From Candidatus Muiribacterium halophilum (GTDB lineage: Bacteria > Muiribacteriota > Muiribacteriia > Muiribacteriales > Muiribacteriaceae), in contig JALOAD010000040.1 of the NCBI GenBank assembly GCA_023228995.1, positions 1 to 33,219 on the forward strand: a DNA stretch of 33,219 nucleotides, read 5' to 3'. The notes beneath the pieces are model-generated. The model was given only the letters and a program-made list of their open reading frames with translations, searched no databases and was not told where the DNA came from. Within the stretch, counting starts at the first letter, position 1, and each line of letters opens with the position of its first letter. The position numbers and the translations under genes were made by a program. Of the stretch, positions 1-9,252 are shown in pieces.

Positions 1-2638
1 CAAATATATCCATGAATTCTATAGATAATCCAAGTTCGGTTTTATAATATTCAGGATATATTTCTTCTCTTTTTTTCGTTATTAGATTTTCATTTTTTAA
101 TATTGGTATGTTTTTTATCCTTCTGTCGTCTTCATTGACAATCATTATTGGTACTTGATTATCTCCTTCAATTGCTATTACTTTTGAAATAAAAATATCT
201 CCTCGATTATTTTCGGATAACAATTCAAAATTGCATTCGGCTGTGACTATTATATCCATAAAATTCCCTTTTTTTAGATATAATGTAGCTTTATCTGAAT
301 TTTGTTCATTAACTGTTAATTCATATTCTGTATCTTGTGAGCCAACTGCTCTCCATTTCCACTCAACTATATTATAGGAGCCATTCTCTAGTGAATTACC
401 ATATTTATCTTTTAATTCAGCTATCAGGAGCTGATGATCCCCTTCTTTCATATCTTCAATTATTGGATTGATCTGAATACTGAAACATTTTTCCAGATTT
501 GCTCTAATATCTTCTATTAAAGTATCATAATTCTTTTCATAATAATCAAATTCCCTGATTACTCCATTTCTGTTAAGAGCTTTTTTTAGATATTCAGATG
601 CTTTGTCAAAATTTCCTGCTTTAATCTCTATTTCTGCAATATTATTTAAAGCAATATCATAATAACCATATGAATAATTTTCTTCAGCAACATTAAAATA
701 TTCTTTATATTTTTCTATTGCTTTCTCAACTAAAGCTGAATTCCCAGTTATCTTATATTCAAAATCATATGACTTTGCAATATAAAAAATAAATTCATCT
801 TTAAACCAATTCACCATATAATTGGGTTTTGAAAGTATTTCTTCAAGAAATTCTCTTCCTTTCCTAACTAAATCAATATTATTTGTTTTAAAACCATATC
901 TTATTTGAGCACTCGCATATTCCTTTTTTATAATTGGGGTTTCACTTTCGTTTGGAAATTCTTTTATTATTTCAGGTAATTCTAAAAATATCTGCTCATC
1001 CCATTCAAGTGCTCCCAATGTAAACGCAATCCAATAGCTTGCTTTATATTTATCCCATGAATCTTTAGATATTTCTTGCATTTTTTTAAAATCTTTATAT
1101 GCCATTTCAAATTTCCATGTGCTAAAAAAATACATACCTCTATATAAATGTGTTCTCATAATTTCATATTCTTCCGACATATTAATATTAAAATCACATA
1201 TTTCAATAAAAGTTTTTTCATAATCCTTACAATACAATTCTATATATAAATACTCACAAAGTGGATTATAAAGATACATAAAATTAGTAAAATTTAATGG
1301 ATAATTTTCTGGATCTGAATTATATAAATATACATTTTTTTTGAAAAATTCATAAATGATTTCAAATCTATCTGCAAGATAATATATATCTGAATCAGTA
1401 AAATTATATTCTATAAACTCTTCTACTATAAATTCATTTGCAATACTACTTATAAATTGATTAATATAACTTACAGTTTGCATTTCCTTTTTAAATCTTT
1501 TTATGAATTCCAAGATTTCATTCACAGTTAATTTGTAATATTTTAACTTTTCTTCTGAAATATTACTATCATGTCCAATATATAAATAATTGTATATAAT
1601 CTCTGAATGTGCCTGCATCTGGTGCTGAATAGTTGGAGTCTCATCTCTTATTTCTCTGTATATTTCCGCAACAAACTCAATATTGTCTTTATTGACAGGT
1701 ATTTTTATATTAAAAATAAATCTGATCAGATTAAATGCATTCTTTGTATAAAAATCTTTTTCAATGACAGCAGAATTTTTCAGTTCTTTTAAAGAGTCAT
1801 AATATTCTTCCAAGTTCATGGAACTCTTCCCGACCCAGTGATTACCTCCATTGTGTAAAAAATATTCATTATTTATTTTTTTAGCATTGTCAAAATATTT
1901 AATAGCTGCATTATATTTTTTCTTCCCATACTCTTTCATTCCTGTTTTGAATTCATCATCAAATAAAACAGCTTTTTTTTTCTTATATAGAAAATAGTCA
2001 TAATAATATATGACTTTCTGCAGAAAGTTTACTTTTTTCTCATAGTTTTCGTAATTTTTTGTTGTTAGATAATATTTCTGAAAACTTTGCCATTGTCTAT
2101 CAACAAATTTTATGAAATATTTATCCAAGTTTATTAGTTTAATATCTGCTTTATATTTTTCTTCATCTAATTTCAAATTATTTATATTTCTGTATAAATT
2201 TATGTTTTTATTATATTTTATAAGTAATTCAGAATTATCTATTAAAATTTCATCTATTTCAGGATATTTCCTTATAATTCTATTTAATTTTTCAAATTCT
2301 TCACTTGTTTGATCTTTAAAAGATAAATCTGCGAAAAGTTGTTTTACCTTTTCTTCAATTTCTTCCTTATATAAATCAAAATCTTCTAAAAATTTAATTA
2401 TTTCATCTTCTGATATTTTTGTTTCTACAGATTTTGTGATAAATATATTCTTTACTCTCTGAAATTCTGCATATTCTGATAATTCTTCTAATATTATACT
2501 ATTTAATTTATTTTCAATTCTCTCATTTTCTTTATAATCTTTTCTAATGTGTTTTATATTTTTCATTATTCCAGTATCTGAATAAACAATCATTGAAAAC
2601 CATAAAAATAAGAAAGACCAAATAAAAATTTTTTTCAT
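1..2638 (-). CDS. Large secreted helical-repeat (TPR-like) protein, 5' part, runs off the window
   Basis: Reading leftwards from the ATG at 2638 the frame stays open for 879 codons to the window edge, so the C-terminus is missing. Residues 1-21 form a signal peptide (MKK, hydrophobic core with two Trp, then a small-residue cleavage region near VYSD), so the protein is exported. The body is rich in Tyr, Lys, Glu and Asn with repeated helix pairs; segments such as AAIKYFDNAKKINNEYF and FDKASEYLKKALNRNG have the look of tetratricopeptide repeats. The last ~180 residues read here change to a beta-rich segment with alternating hydrophobics. A weak RBS (AAAGGCG) precedes the start, and a consensus promoter lies about 80 bases upstream. 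I infer a periplasmic or surface scaffold; no enzyme motif was seen. Confidence 0.8.
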   Translation of the reverse strand, partial: MKKIFIWSFLFLWFSMIVYSDTGIMKNIKHIRKDYKENERIENKLNSIILEELSEYAEFQRVKNIFITKSVETKISEDEIIKFLEDFDLYKEEIEEKVKQLFADLSFKDQTSEEFEKLNRIIRKYPEIDEILIDNSELLIKYNKNINLYRNINNLKLDEEKYKADIKLINLDKYFIKFVDRQWQSFQKYYLTTKNYENYEKKVNFLQKVIYYYDYFLYKKKKAVLFDDEFKTGMKEYGKKKYNAAIKYFDNAKKINNEYFLHNGGNHWVGKSSMNLEEYYDSLKELKNSAVIEKDFYTKNAFNLIRFIFNIKIPVNKDNIEFVAEIYREIRDETPTIQHQMQAHSEIIYNYLYIGHDSNISEEKLKYYKLTVNEILEFIKRFKKEMQTVSYINQFISSIANEFIVEEFIEYNFTDSDIYYLADRFEIIYEFFKKNVYLYNSDPENYPLNFTNFMYLYNPLCEYLYIELYCKDYEKTFIEICDFNINMSEEYEIMRTHLYRGMYFFSTWKFEMAYKDFKKMQEISKDSWDKYKASYWIAFTLGALEWDEQIFLELPEIIKEFPNESETPIIKKEYASAQIRYGFKTNNIDLVRKGREFLEEILSKPNYMVNWFKDEFIFYIAKSYDFEYKITGNSALVEKAIEKYKEYFNVAEENYSYGYYDIALNNIAEIEIKAGNFDKASEYLKKALNRNGVIREFDYYEKNYDTLIEDIRANLEKCFSIQINPIIEDMKEGDHQLLIAELKDKYGNSLENGSYNIVEWKWRAVGSQDTEYELTVNEQNSDKATLYLKKGNFMDIIVTAECNFELLSENNRGDIFISKVIAIEGDNQVPIMIVNEDDRRIKNIPILKNENLITKKREEIYPEYYKTELGLSIEFMDIF

Positions 2639-2718
2639 AACAACATCGCCTTTTAAATATATAAAATTAATAGATTTTTTAATGATATTATGCTTTGAAT
2701 GTTTGTAAGAATCTCTTT

Positions 2719-2747
2719 ATTATAATAATCACACTATGTTTTGTCAA
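2719..2747 (-). promoter_or_regulatory. Sigma-70 promoter for the secreted repeat protein
   Basis: On the minus strand TTGACA (2747-2742), a 17-base spacer and TATAAT (2724-2719) match the consensus exactly. Transcription would start near 2711, giving a leader of about 70 bases before the ATG at 2638. Confidence 0.8.
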
Positions 2748-2811
2748 TAGTTTTTATTTTCTTTTTAAAATAAATTAAAGTAATGTAAATATTATTCCGA
2801 TAGTAATAAGT

Positions 2812-2834
2812 TTAATTAAATGCTCTGAATAAAT
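2812..2834 (-). repeat. Dispersed 23-bp motif, copy F
   Basis: On the minus strand it reads ATTTATTCAGAGC followed by ATTTAATTAA. It is one of six copies in the window (see 3061, 10288, 21821, 22422, 23676). A TATAAA-like box lies just upstream in its own orientation. Confidence 0.7.
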
Positions 2835-2873
2835 ACATAATTTATAGCTTTAATAGAAATATTAAAAGACAAG

Positions 2874-2961
2874 GCATTTTGAAGCAGGCTTACATCTGTA
2901 AGCCAATGAGAATAACGAAGTATTTTAAGATTTGTATAAAGCCTGCAAGGAAGCAAAATGC
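2874..2961. repeat. Structured intergenic element 1 (nested stems)
   Basis: The outer stem is GCATTTTG (2874-2881) with CAAAATGC (2954-2961). Inside it GCAGGC (2884) can pair with GCCTGC (2941), and a 7-bp hairpin GGCTTAC-ATCT-GTAAGCC spans 2887-2904, sharing bases with the GCAGGC stem so that the two compete. The gap between the genes at 2638 and 3102 otherwise holds two copies of the 23-bp motif and the promoter. No reading frame crosses the element. Confidence 0.65.
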
Positions 2962-3047
2962 AACAATTAATTTATGAAAAATTTAATAAAAAATAATACA
3001 ATATAAGTTAATAGAAAAAACAAAAAAAATTTTTAAATTTTTGCTTC

Positions 3048-3053
3048 TATAAT
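3048..3053 (+). promoter_or_regulatory. Possible -10 box for the EF-hand gene
   Basis: TATAAT stands 8 bases before copy A of the dispersed motif, so transcription would begin almost exactly at the motif. I see no good -35 hexamer, only A/T tracts. Confidence 0.35.
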
Positions 3054-3060
3054 TTGTGTT

Positions 3061-3083
3061 ATTTAATCAGAGGATTTAATTAA
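3061..3083 (+). repeat. Dispersed 23-bp motif, copy A
   Basis: Reads ATTTAATCAGAGG then ATTTAATTAA. It ends 7 bases before the GGAGGG ribosome binding site of the following gene, so it probably forms its 5' leader. Confidence 0.75.
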
Positions 3084-3101
3084 ATGCCATGGAGGGCTTT
3101 T

Positions 3102-4271
3102 ATGAGAATAGACAATTCACAGTTATCATACAATTCAGACAGATTTTATGCAGAACACAGTGAAAGAAAAGAAAGAACAATACGAATTAAGGGTAATACC
3201 ACAACTATCGAAGAAAACGAATATTATAAAGACGGAAAATCAAAATCAGTCTTTTCAGACAATTATGACGATATTACTCTCTCAAATTCCTCCATGGCCC
3301 AAAAAATCGAAAGTAAAGAACAAAAAAAATCATTTTCAATATCATATACAGAAAAAGATAAACAAAAAATTCAACTTGTTGAAGAAATGGTTAGAATGTT
3401 AACTGGAAAAAAAGATTTCAAAATAAAATTAATGGATTTTGATAAATCCAAAGAAGATTCCCAAATAAATGAAGAATTACAAGATAGAGTAAATGAATTT
3501 TTCAATTCAAAAGCAAAATTAAAAATTACAAAAAAATCCGAAAATACAGAAATTTCCAAAAAAAATGAAACACCAAAAACAGATAATATAGAAGAAGCAG
3601 GAGAAAATGAATTTATAGATCAAACCATATATGAAGCACATTATGAACATGAAAGACTTGACATAAAAACAACAGGCAAGGTAATACTTGAAAATGGTAA
3701 AGAATTAACAATAGATTTAAATATACACATGTCAAGAGATTTCGCTATGGAAAAGTTCACACATTTACAAAGCGGAAAACAAGTAGATCCATTAGTAATA
3801 AATTATGACGGAAAAGGTGTATTTCTTGAAGATGAAAAATTCGAATTTGACCTTGATTTTGATGGTAAAACAGAAAATATATCAACAATAAAAGAAGGTT
3901 CAGGATTTTTAGCATTAGACAAAAATGAAGATGGAATAATAAACGATGGAAACGAATTATTCGGAACAAAAACAGGAAACGGCTTCAAAGAATTATCCAA
4001 ACATGACATAGACCAAAATGGATGGATTGACGAAAATGATGAAATATTTAATAAATTAAAAATCTGGGAAACAACACCGACCGGTGAAACCAGACTATTT
4101 ACACTTTCTGAAAAGGGTATTGGAGCAATATTTTTAGGGAAAACCGATACTCTTTTCAATTTTAAAAGTACAGAAACAAATGAAGAAAACGGAATAATGA
4201 AATCAAGTTCAATATTTTTAAAAGAAGATGGAAACGCTGGATATATTCATCAAATAGATTTTATAGTTTAA
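3102..4271 (+). CDS. EF-hand-type calcium-binding protein, 389 aa
   Basis: The start at 3102 is chosen because GGAGGG (3091-3096) sits five bases before it; an in-frame ATG at 3084 lacks a site and lies against the repeat. There is no signal peptide. Residues 1-170 are hydrophilic, rich in Lys, Glu and Ser and probably partly disordered. A beta-rich segment follows with DPLVINYDGKG (about 229-239), then a DLDFDG turn and two calcium-loop candidates, DKNEDGIINDGNE (about 273-285) and DIDQNGWIDENDE (about 302-314), which have the Asp/Asn/Gly spacing of EF-hand or dockerin-type loops. Small proteins with a DPLVxNxDG plus DxNxDG layout are widespread in anaerobes and have no settled role. It stands alone, with its own -10 box and a copy of the dispersed motif in its leader. 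Confidence 0.8.
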   Translation: MRIDNSQLSYNSDRFYAEHSERKERTIRIKGNTTTIEENEYYKDGKSKSVFSDNYDDITLSNSSMAQKIESKEQKKSFSISYTEKDKQKIQLVEEMVRMLTGKKDFKIKLMDFDKSKEDSQINEELQDRVNEFFNSKAKLKITKKSENTEISKKNETPKTDNIEEAGENEFIDQTIYEAHYEHERLDIKTTGKVILENGKELTIDLNIHMSRDFAMEKFTHLQSGKQVDPLVINYDGKGVFLEDEKFEFDLDFDGKTENISTIKEGSGFLALDKNEDGIINDGNELFGTKTGNGFKELSKHDIDQNGWIDENDEIFNKLKIWETTPTGETRLFTLSEKGIGAIFLGKTDTLFNFKSTETNEENGIMKSSSIFLKEDGNAGYIHQIDFIV

Positions 4272-4400
4272 ATTTGCAGATTTTTTGGGGTCAGGTCTTC
4301 TCAATACGCATTCTTTTTGTACAATATGAATGTTAATAAGGTTTGTTTTTAACTTTGACAAAAATTAATTATAATATAATATCAATCATATAACAAAAGA
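4272..4400. other. Intergenic gap with possible transposon scar
   Basis: The gap begins with GGGGTCAGGTCTT (about 4288-4300), a string I associate from memory with the flanks of IS200/REP-associated Y1 transposases. A TTGACA (4355-4360) and TAATAT (4377-4382), 16 bases apart, form a plus-strand promoter that points into the 3' end of the opposing gene and so has no evident target. Confidence 0.3.
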
Positions 4401-5198
4401 CTAAATATCTAATCCAACAACATTTGGAAGTTCTATACCAACAATATTTTTTATGCTATCTTTCCACTTTATATATGGATTAGTCTTAAAATGATTATAA
4501 AAAAGCATAATATTTTCATCATTCAAATTATCTAACAAAATTTCTGCTCTTTTTAGAGTTAATTCATCTTTAAATCCATTGATTTTCAGTCTTCTAAGAA
4601 AAAAATTCGGTTTTCCAAACCATATAGAATCATTTATATATGGCAAAAGTTCATTTGTCATTTTAATTGTATTTTCAATATTATCTAACATTGGTTCAGA
4701 AGAGACACTAGTTTTAAAACCATTATCATATGCATATTTCAAGGTTTTGAATCTTTCTTCATATTTAGGTGCATTAGGTTCCCAAAATTTTAAAATATCC
4801 GAATTATTTGAACCAATTGTAAATCTAAATAATATTTTCTCCTTGTATTCATTAACTTCATTACACAATGTTTTGATAATATCAAAATGAGGTTTTGAAA
4901 CAATTAGAATAGAATTTCCTTTTTCTAATATTTTTTTTATAAACTTTATACAATTTAAAGCATTTTCAGGAGTGATATCGTGAGTAGAAGGAAACATAAT
5001 CTTGCCATTATATCTTTTAATTTTGGAATCAATATCTAATCTTAGTTTTTCAACTTTCCAATTATCTGTTGTCTTCCTTTTAAATCTAATAGCCATTTCT
5101 TTACTATAGCAATATTTACAATCATGAAAACAACCATCAATAATATTCAAAGTAAGATCAGCCCATTCATATGTACCAAAAACTTTACATTTTTTCAT
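4401..5198 (-). CDS. Radical SAM protein paired with TcmP (DUF5131/SPL-like), 265 aa
   Basis: The N-terminus carries the [4Fe-4S] cluster motif C23-x3-C27-x2-C30 (CFHDCKYC) that marks radical SAM enzymes. KIMFPSTHDITPE, ILIVSKPH and SVSSEPMLD follow, matching the core strands of the spore-photoproduct-lyase-like and phage Gp37/Gp68 (DUF5131) group. Family knowledge says this cluster cleaves S-adenosylmethionine to start radical chemistry; the substrate of this subgroup is unknown to me. The gene starts 8 bases after tcmP ends, so the two are probably co-translated, and TcmP proteins are named for lying beside a protein with this three-cysteine motif. It is the last gene of the leftward operon and appears intact. 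Confidence 0.85.
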   Translation of the reverse strand: MKKCKVFGTYEWADLTLNIIDGCFHDCKYCYSKEMAIRFKRKTTDNWKVEKLRLDIDSKIKRYNGKIMFPSTHDITPENALNCIKFIKKILEKGNSILIVSKPHFDIIKTLCNEVNEYKEKILFRFTIGSNNSDILKFWEPNAPKYEERFKTLKYAYDNGFKTSVSSEPMLDNIENTIKMTNELLPYINDSIWFGKPNFFLRRLKINGFKDELTLKRAEILLDNLNDENIMLFYNHFKTNPYIKWKDSIKNIVGIELPNVVGLDI

Positions 5199-5206
5199 AA
5201 TAACCC

Positions 5207-6148
5207 TTAAAATAATTTTTGTTGTCCATCAGGACCCTTTTTTGATATTTTTTTCCAGAAATTCAAACCAATTTCATTTCCTGTAATAAAAAACAACTTA
5301 TAATAATGCTTTACAGCTACGCTATCATCATAATAAGGAAGTCCTATATTATCAAGATTTTTTTTTAAATAATTAATATATTTTTCTGTTAATCTTGAAT
5401 TTTTATCATTATTTATAGTCATAAATTCCTTAACATCTTCTTTGTCAAAAAAATCTGGTTCACCAATAAAATCACAATATTTTTTTCTACTTTTATAATT
5501 ATCATGTTTCAAAGTTTCTAATAAATTTCTGTTTAAATCAGTTCCATATGGAACATTTAATAAGAAATCCACTTTTTCTAATTTTTGTTTCAAATATTTT
5601 ATCAATTCAAATTTTGTTCCACAATCAGTTGGATCTATAAATACAAATTTCAACCCACCTATAACATCATTTTCGATTAATATTTTATTTATTTTTTCAA
5701 AATCATTAAAATCACAAACTACCGCCTTAGCTTTGTTCTGTAAATCAAGATTTTTAATTCTTTTATTTAAAATGGAAACAACTTCTTCATCATAATCAAT
5801 AAATATTGCTTTTTTTATAAACTTAATATTTTCATTAGATAACATTCTAATAGCTGTTCCTTCACTTTCCGTCAGATTTTTTCGATAAATTGATTTTCCT
5901 GGACCAGAACAGATTTCAATATAATTTAACTTAGACCATTTATTTTTCATAGAGTTACTGAAAATTGAAAAATACCTTTCCAAATAATAGTTTTTATCTT
6001 CTGCCCAATCTCCTACACACCTTAAAGGAAGGTTATCAATTTTAGAAATAAATTTTTGACATAATCCATTTTCAGACCGAAATATTCTTTTTTTATTTTC
6101 ACCCTTACATTCTTTACATACTTTCTCTGAAAAATCATTTAAATTCAT
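5207..6148 (-). CDS. tcmP: Three-Cys-motif partner protein TcmP, 313 aa
   Basis: The layout is that of a class I methyltransferase-like Rossmann fold: YIEICSGPGKS (76-86) as the nucleotide/SAM loop, FIDYDEEVV (116-124) as the acidic second strand, VVCDFNDF (143-150) and FIDPTDCG (170-177). VGDWAEDKNYYLERY (45-59) before the first motif and GLNFWKKI near the C-terminus are typical of TcmP. Four cysteines in the first 45 residues (C11, C14, C30, C44) could bind metal. It is preceded by the C-terminal end of the broken KAP gene at 3 bases and followed by the radical SAM gene at 8 bases. The biochemical role of TcmP is not established; modification of a nucleic acid or nucleotide together with the radical SAM partner is an inference. 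Confidence 0.85.
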   Translation of the reverse strand: MNLNDFSEKVCKECKGENKKRIFRSENGLCQKFISKIDNLPLRCVGDWAEDKNYYLERYFSIFSNSMKNKWSKLNYIEICSGPGKSIYRKNLTESEGTAIRMLSNENIKFIKKAIFIDYDEEVVSILNKRIKNLDLQNKAKAVVCDFNDFEKINKILIENDVIGGLKFVFIDPTDCGTKFELIKYLKQKLEKVDFLLNVPYGTDLNRNLLETLKHDNYKSRKKYCDFIGEPDFFDKEDVKEFMTINNDKNSRLTEKYINYLKKNLDNIGLPYYDDSVAVKHYYKLFFITGNEIGLNFWKKISKKGPDGQQKLF

Positions 6149-6151
6149 TTT

Positions 6152-6271
6152 TTATTCAGCTCCATTGCTTATAAAATTTTCAATAATTTGATTAATTCTA
6201 TATATATTTAAAATATCTCCATCCATTTCTAATATTTCATGTTCTTCCAAAAAATTATAAAATTTTTTCAA
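6152..6271 (-). pseudogene. Last segment of the KAP gene, a repeat of its own C-terminal motif
   Basis: These 39 codons (LKKFYNFLEEHEIL, then NIYRINQIIENF) resemble the segment immediately before them in the KAP frame (FFSFLDKNEILEKT, then IYRLEEIIENL). Both are in the same frame and separated by two TAA codons. The simplest reading is a tandem pair of small helical modules at the C-terminus of the intact ancestor. Confidence 0.6.
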
Positions 6272-9252
6272 TTAGTCTTTTTCAGTTACTAAAATATTAT
6301 TTTAAAGCTTTTCCCTTAAATTTTCTATAATTTCTTCAAGTCTATAGATTTCTAATTCTTTATTTTCTGTCTTCTCCAAAATCTCATTTTTGTCTAAAAA
6401 AGAAAAAAATTCAGGTAATTGTTCAATTAAATAATCAGATTTTTGTTTTTCATTTATGTATTCAATAATATATGATTTTAAGTTATCCTCTTTAACAATA
6501 ATTGAATTGACTTTTTTTGTCAGATTTTTCCCCTTTATTAAGAAATCTATAAGAATTATCATAAGTTTGAAATTGTTGTTGTTTTTAGAATCTATCTCAT
6601 CTTGTTTTTCATTAATCTCAGAAATATTGAAAGGTAAAAATAAATCAAAAATAAGAGATTTCTCATATATAACATTTTCTCTATTAATTATAATAGAATC
6701 TATTTTTATTTTAAGGTTTAATATTTCATTATTTAGTGAATAAATCCCTTTTATTAAACCCAATTGATTTCCTTCCATATTTAATTTTATATCTTTATAG
6801 CTTTGTATAATTTTAATCTGCTGCTCATATGTTTCTGAATTTCCTTTCATGGTAGCAATTTTATTATTTACTTTTTTATTAACAAAAGAATTTGTTTCGT
6901 CAATTAGTTTTAAATTATCATTCAACATATCTTCAAAGAAATTTATATAAGTTTTAATAATTTTTTCTTTAGAAATATTAAAATCTAATAGAGCTGTATC
7001 TTTAATTTGTTTTTTTGATTTTTCAAATCTTTTTTTAATAAAATCAATTATTTCATCATATATTTCTTTGATTCCATTTTTTTTCTCTCCGATAAGGTTA
7101 TTAATATCAATATTTATATCTTTAATTTTTTTATTGTAAATCTCAATAAATTTTTCTCTATCATTACAGCTCTCTATTATTTTTTTTATTTCGCTATTTT
7201 TATAATTTAATAAAAAAAACTCATTATAATCTCTCAAATAATTAAAAAAGAATTGTAAATCTTTACAATATCTTAAAAATTTAAATTTTTCTTCTAAACT
7301 GTAATTTATAGAATCATCAATATATTTTTTAAAAAAATCCTTAAAATAATCTGATGAAAAAGAATTACCATAATATTTGTTTGAATTTATTATATGTAAA
7401 TCCTTATAAAAGAATTCTATATTTTCATTAGTGTTTTTCATATAATTTTCAAATCTAAAAGTTTTCAAATAAAAACAATTAATGAAAAATCCTATTTTAA
7501 ATAATTCATAAACCTCAAATTTTTCCTTATTCAAGAAAACCAAAAATATGTTAGTTTGATTTAATATTTTTTTTAGATTTATTATTGAATATATGTTATT
7601 AAACCCATCTTTTAGTTCTTTTGAAAACTTTAAACATTCATTTATTATTTCTAATAAATTTAAATCTAATACTGTGTAAATATCCTTTAAAAAAAGATTT
7701 TCTGATATATAAATTTTTTTAAATTAATATTATAATCTCCTTCGTCAAATAAGTTATTAAAAAAATATAAATTAAAATCCATTAAATTTAATTTATCATT
7801 CTTCAAAAAATCGATTTTTATATAATTTTTTATATAAAATATTTCAATTAAAAAATTAAGATACTCAGGATTACTATTTAAAATCGTAAAAATTTGATTA
7901 TATTTTTTAAACTTGATTTTTATATTATTTTGAAGATCAAAAGAAGTTTTTAAATAGTCTTTAAAATAATCTTCAGTTTCTAAAAATGTCAAACTAAAAT
8001 ATTTTGCTTCAAGCATTCTATTTTCAACATTGTCTTTTTCTGTTTGTTTTTTATATACAGCGAATGTATTAAAATCATATTTTTTATTTACAAATAATTC
8101 AAAATCATCAAAAATCAAATTTTCTAAAATATTATACCATTCAATAAAATTTAGGTTACCAAATCTTATGTAATAATAATAAAAAATCAAGTTAAAAAAA
8201 TAATATTCTGGGGAAAAACCAAGTTTTTTTTCTTCTTTAATTTTGTCTTTATATTCCATAAAAATTGAATCTATTAAAATTTGATTGATAATATTTTTAT
8301 TATATAATCTTAAATTAACATACTGAGAAGAGAAACCAGACATCCATATTCTTACAATAGCATCTTTTGTTTCTCCAACTTCTAAGATTTGTTGATTATA
8401 CTCATTTTTACTTTTTAAAAAAGAAATATATTTATCAAAATAATCAGAATATATCAAATGATTAATCTGATAATCTGATATATGAATAACAACATCATAA
8501 AATTTATTTAAAAAATTAAAAATATCGTCTGAAACAATTCTGTCTTTAATTTTTTGAGAATTATTAAGACTTGACAAATCAAATGTCATTAAAATATTTA
8601 ATTTTATAGGTTTCTCTACATTATTATCTTGTTTTATAAGCCTAATAAAGCTAAAAAAAGCAATAAATTCATCTATATTTAATCTATCTAAATCTTCAAT
8701 AACTACAAGAATTCGATATCCTTTAGATTCAATATTAGTAATAAATTTGTTGAATTTTTTGATATAATCTTGTTCATCATTATGATTGACAAATTCCTGC
8801 CATAATGACATCCAAGGAGTGTTATTAATTGATAATATTTTTTTAAAAAGATTGAATATTGTTATTTCACCTGAAGATATCGCTAATCCTTTTTTATATA
8901 AATCATTAAATATTTTTTTAAAAAAAATATTCCCCATATCATAAGAACTTAGATTCTGAGTTCTTGTTGAGAAACTATACGGATTAACAAAGATAGAGAT
9001 TAATTTTTCTGAATCAGCAATTTTTGATTTAATTTTTTTAAAAGATTTTTCTATAATTGTTGTTTTACCAACTCCAAAACCACCATCAAGCTAAACCCAT
9101 GGATATTTTTGCATATCACCGAACGTATTACTGATTTCTTGACTTTTTTTGTCAAATAAATCAACAATCGACTCAATTCTATAGTTTTTAGGAACAATAG
9201 TATCAATAATCCCACTAGCTTCAAAAAAATTTTTATATTCTAAATCACTCAT
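6152..9252 (-). pseudogene. KAP-family P-loop NTPase, broken by an amber codon, a frameshift and two ochre codons
   Basis: Translation from the ATG at 9252, which overlaps the upstream stop as ATGA, gives one protein of about 1030 codons with lesions. Codon 54 is TAG (9093-9091), four residues before the Walker A loop GGFGVGKTT. The same frame continues to a TAA after the T7 run near 7690, and coding resumes in the -1 frame (LFLKDIYTVLDLNLLE) to TAA at 6304-6302. Beyond that the same frame continues through another TAA (6274-6272) to a final TAA at 6152, 3 bases before tcmP. Walker B is ILVVIEDLDRLN, the hydrophobic-x-EDLDR signature of KAP NTPases. The C-terminal half is predicted coiled coil (Lys/Ile/Asn/Glu). 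KAP NTPases are often membrane-linked and appear in anti-phage loci. The T7 shift alone could be a sequencing error, but four lesions point to real decay. Confidence 0.8.

Noticed and set aside
3084-3101. Upstream ATG for the EF-hand gene
   Set aside because: It has no ribosome binding site and sits on the dispersed repeat; GGAGGG fits the ATG at 3102.
7680-7700. Programmed -1 frameshift in the KAP gene
   Set aside because: The base before the T run is C, so the P-site codon would mismatch after slipping, and other lesions in the gene make plain decay or an indel more likely.
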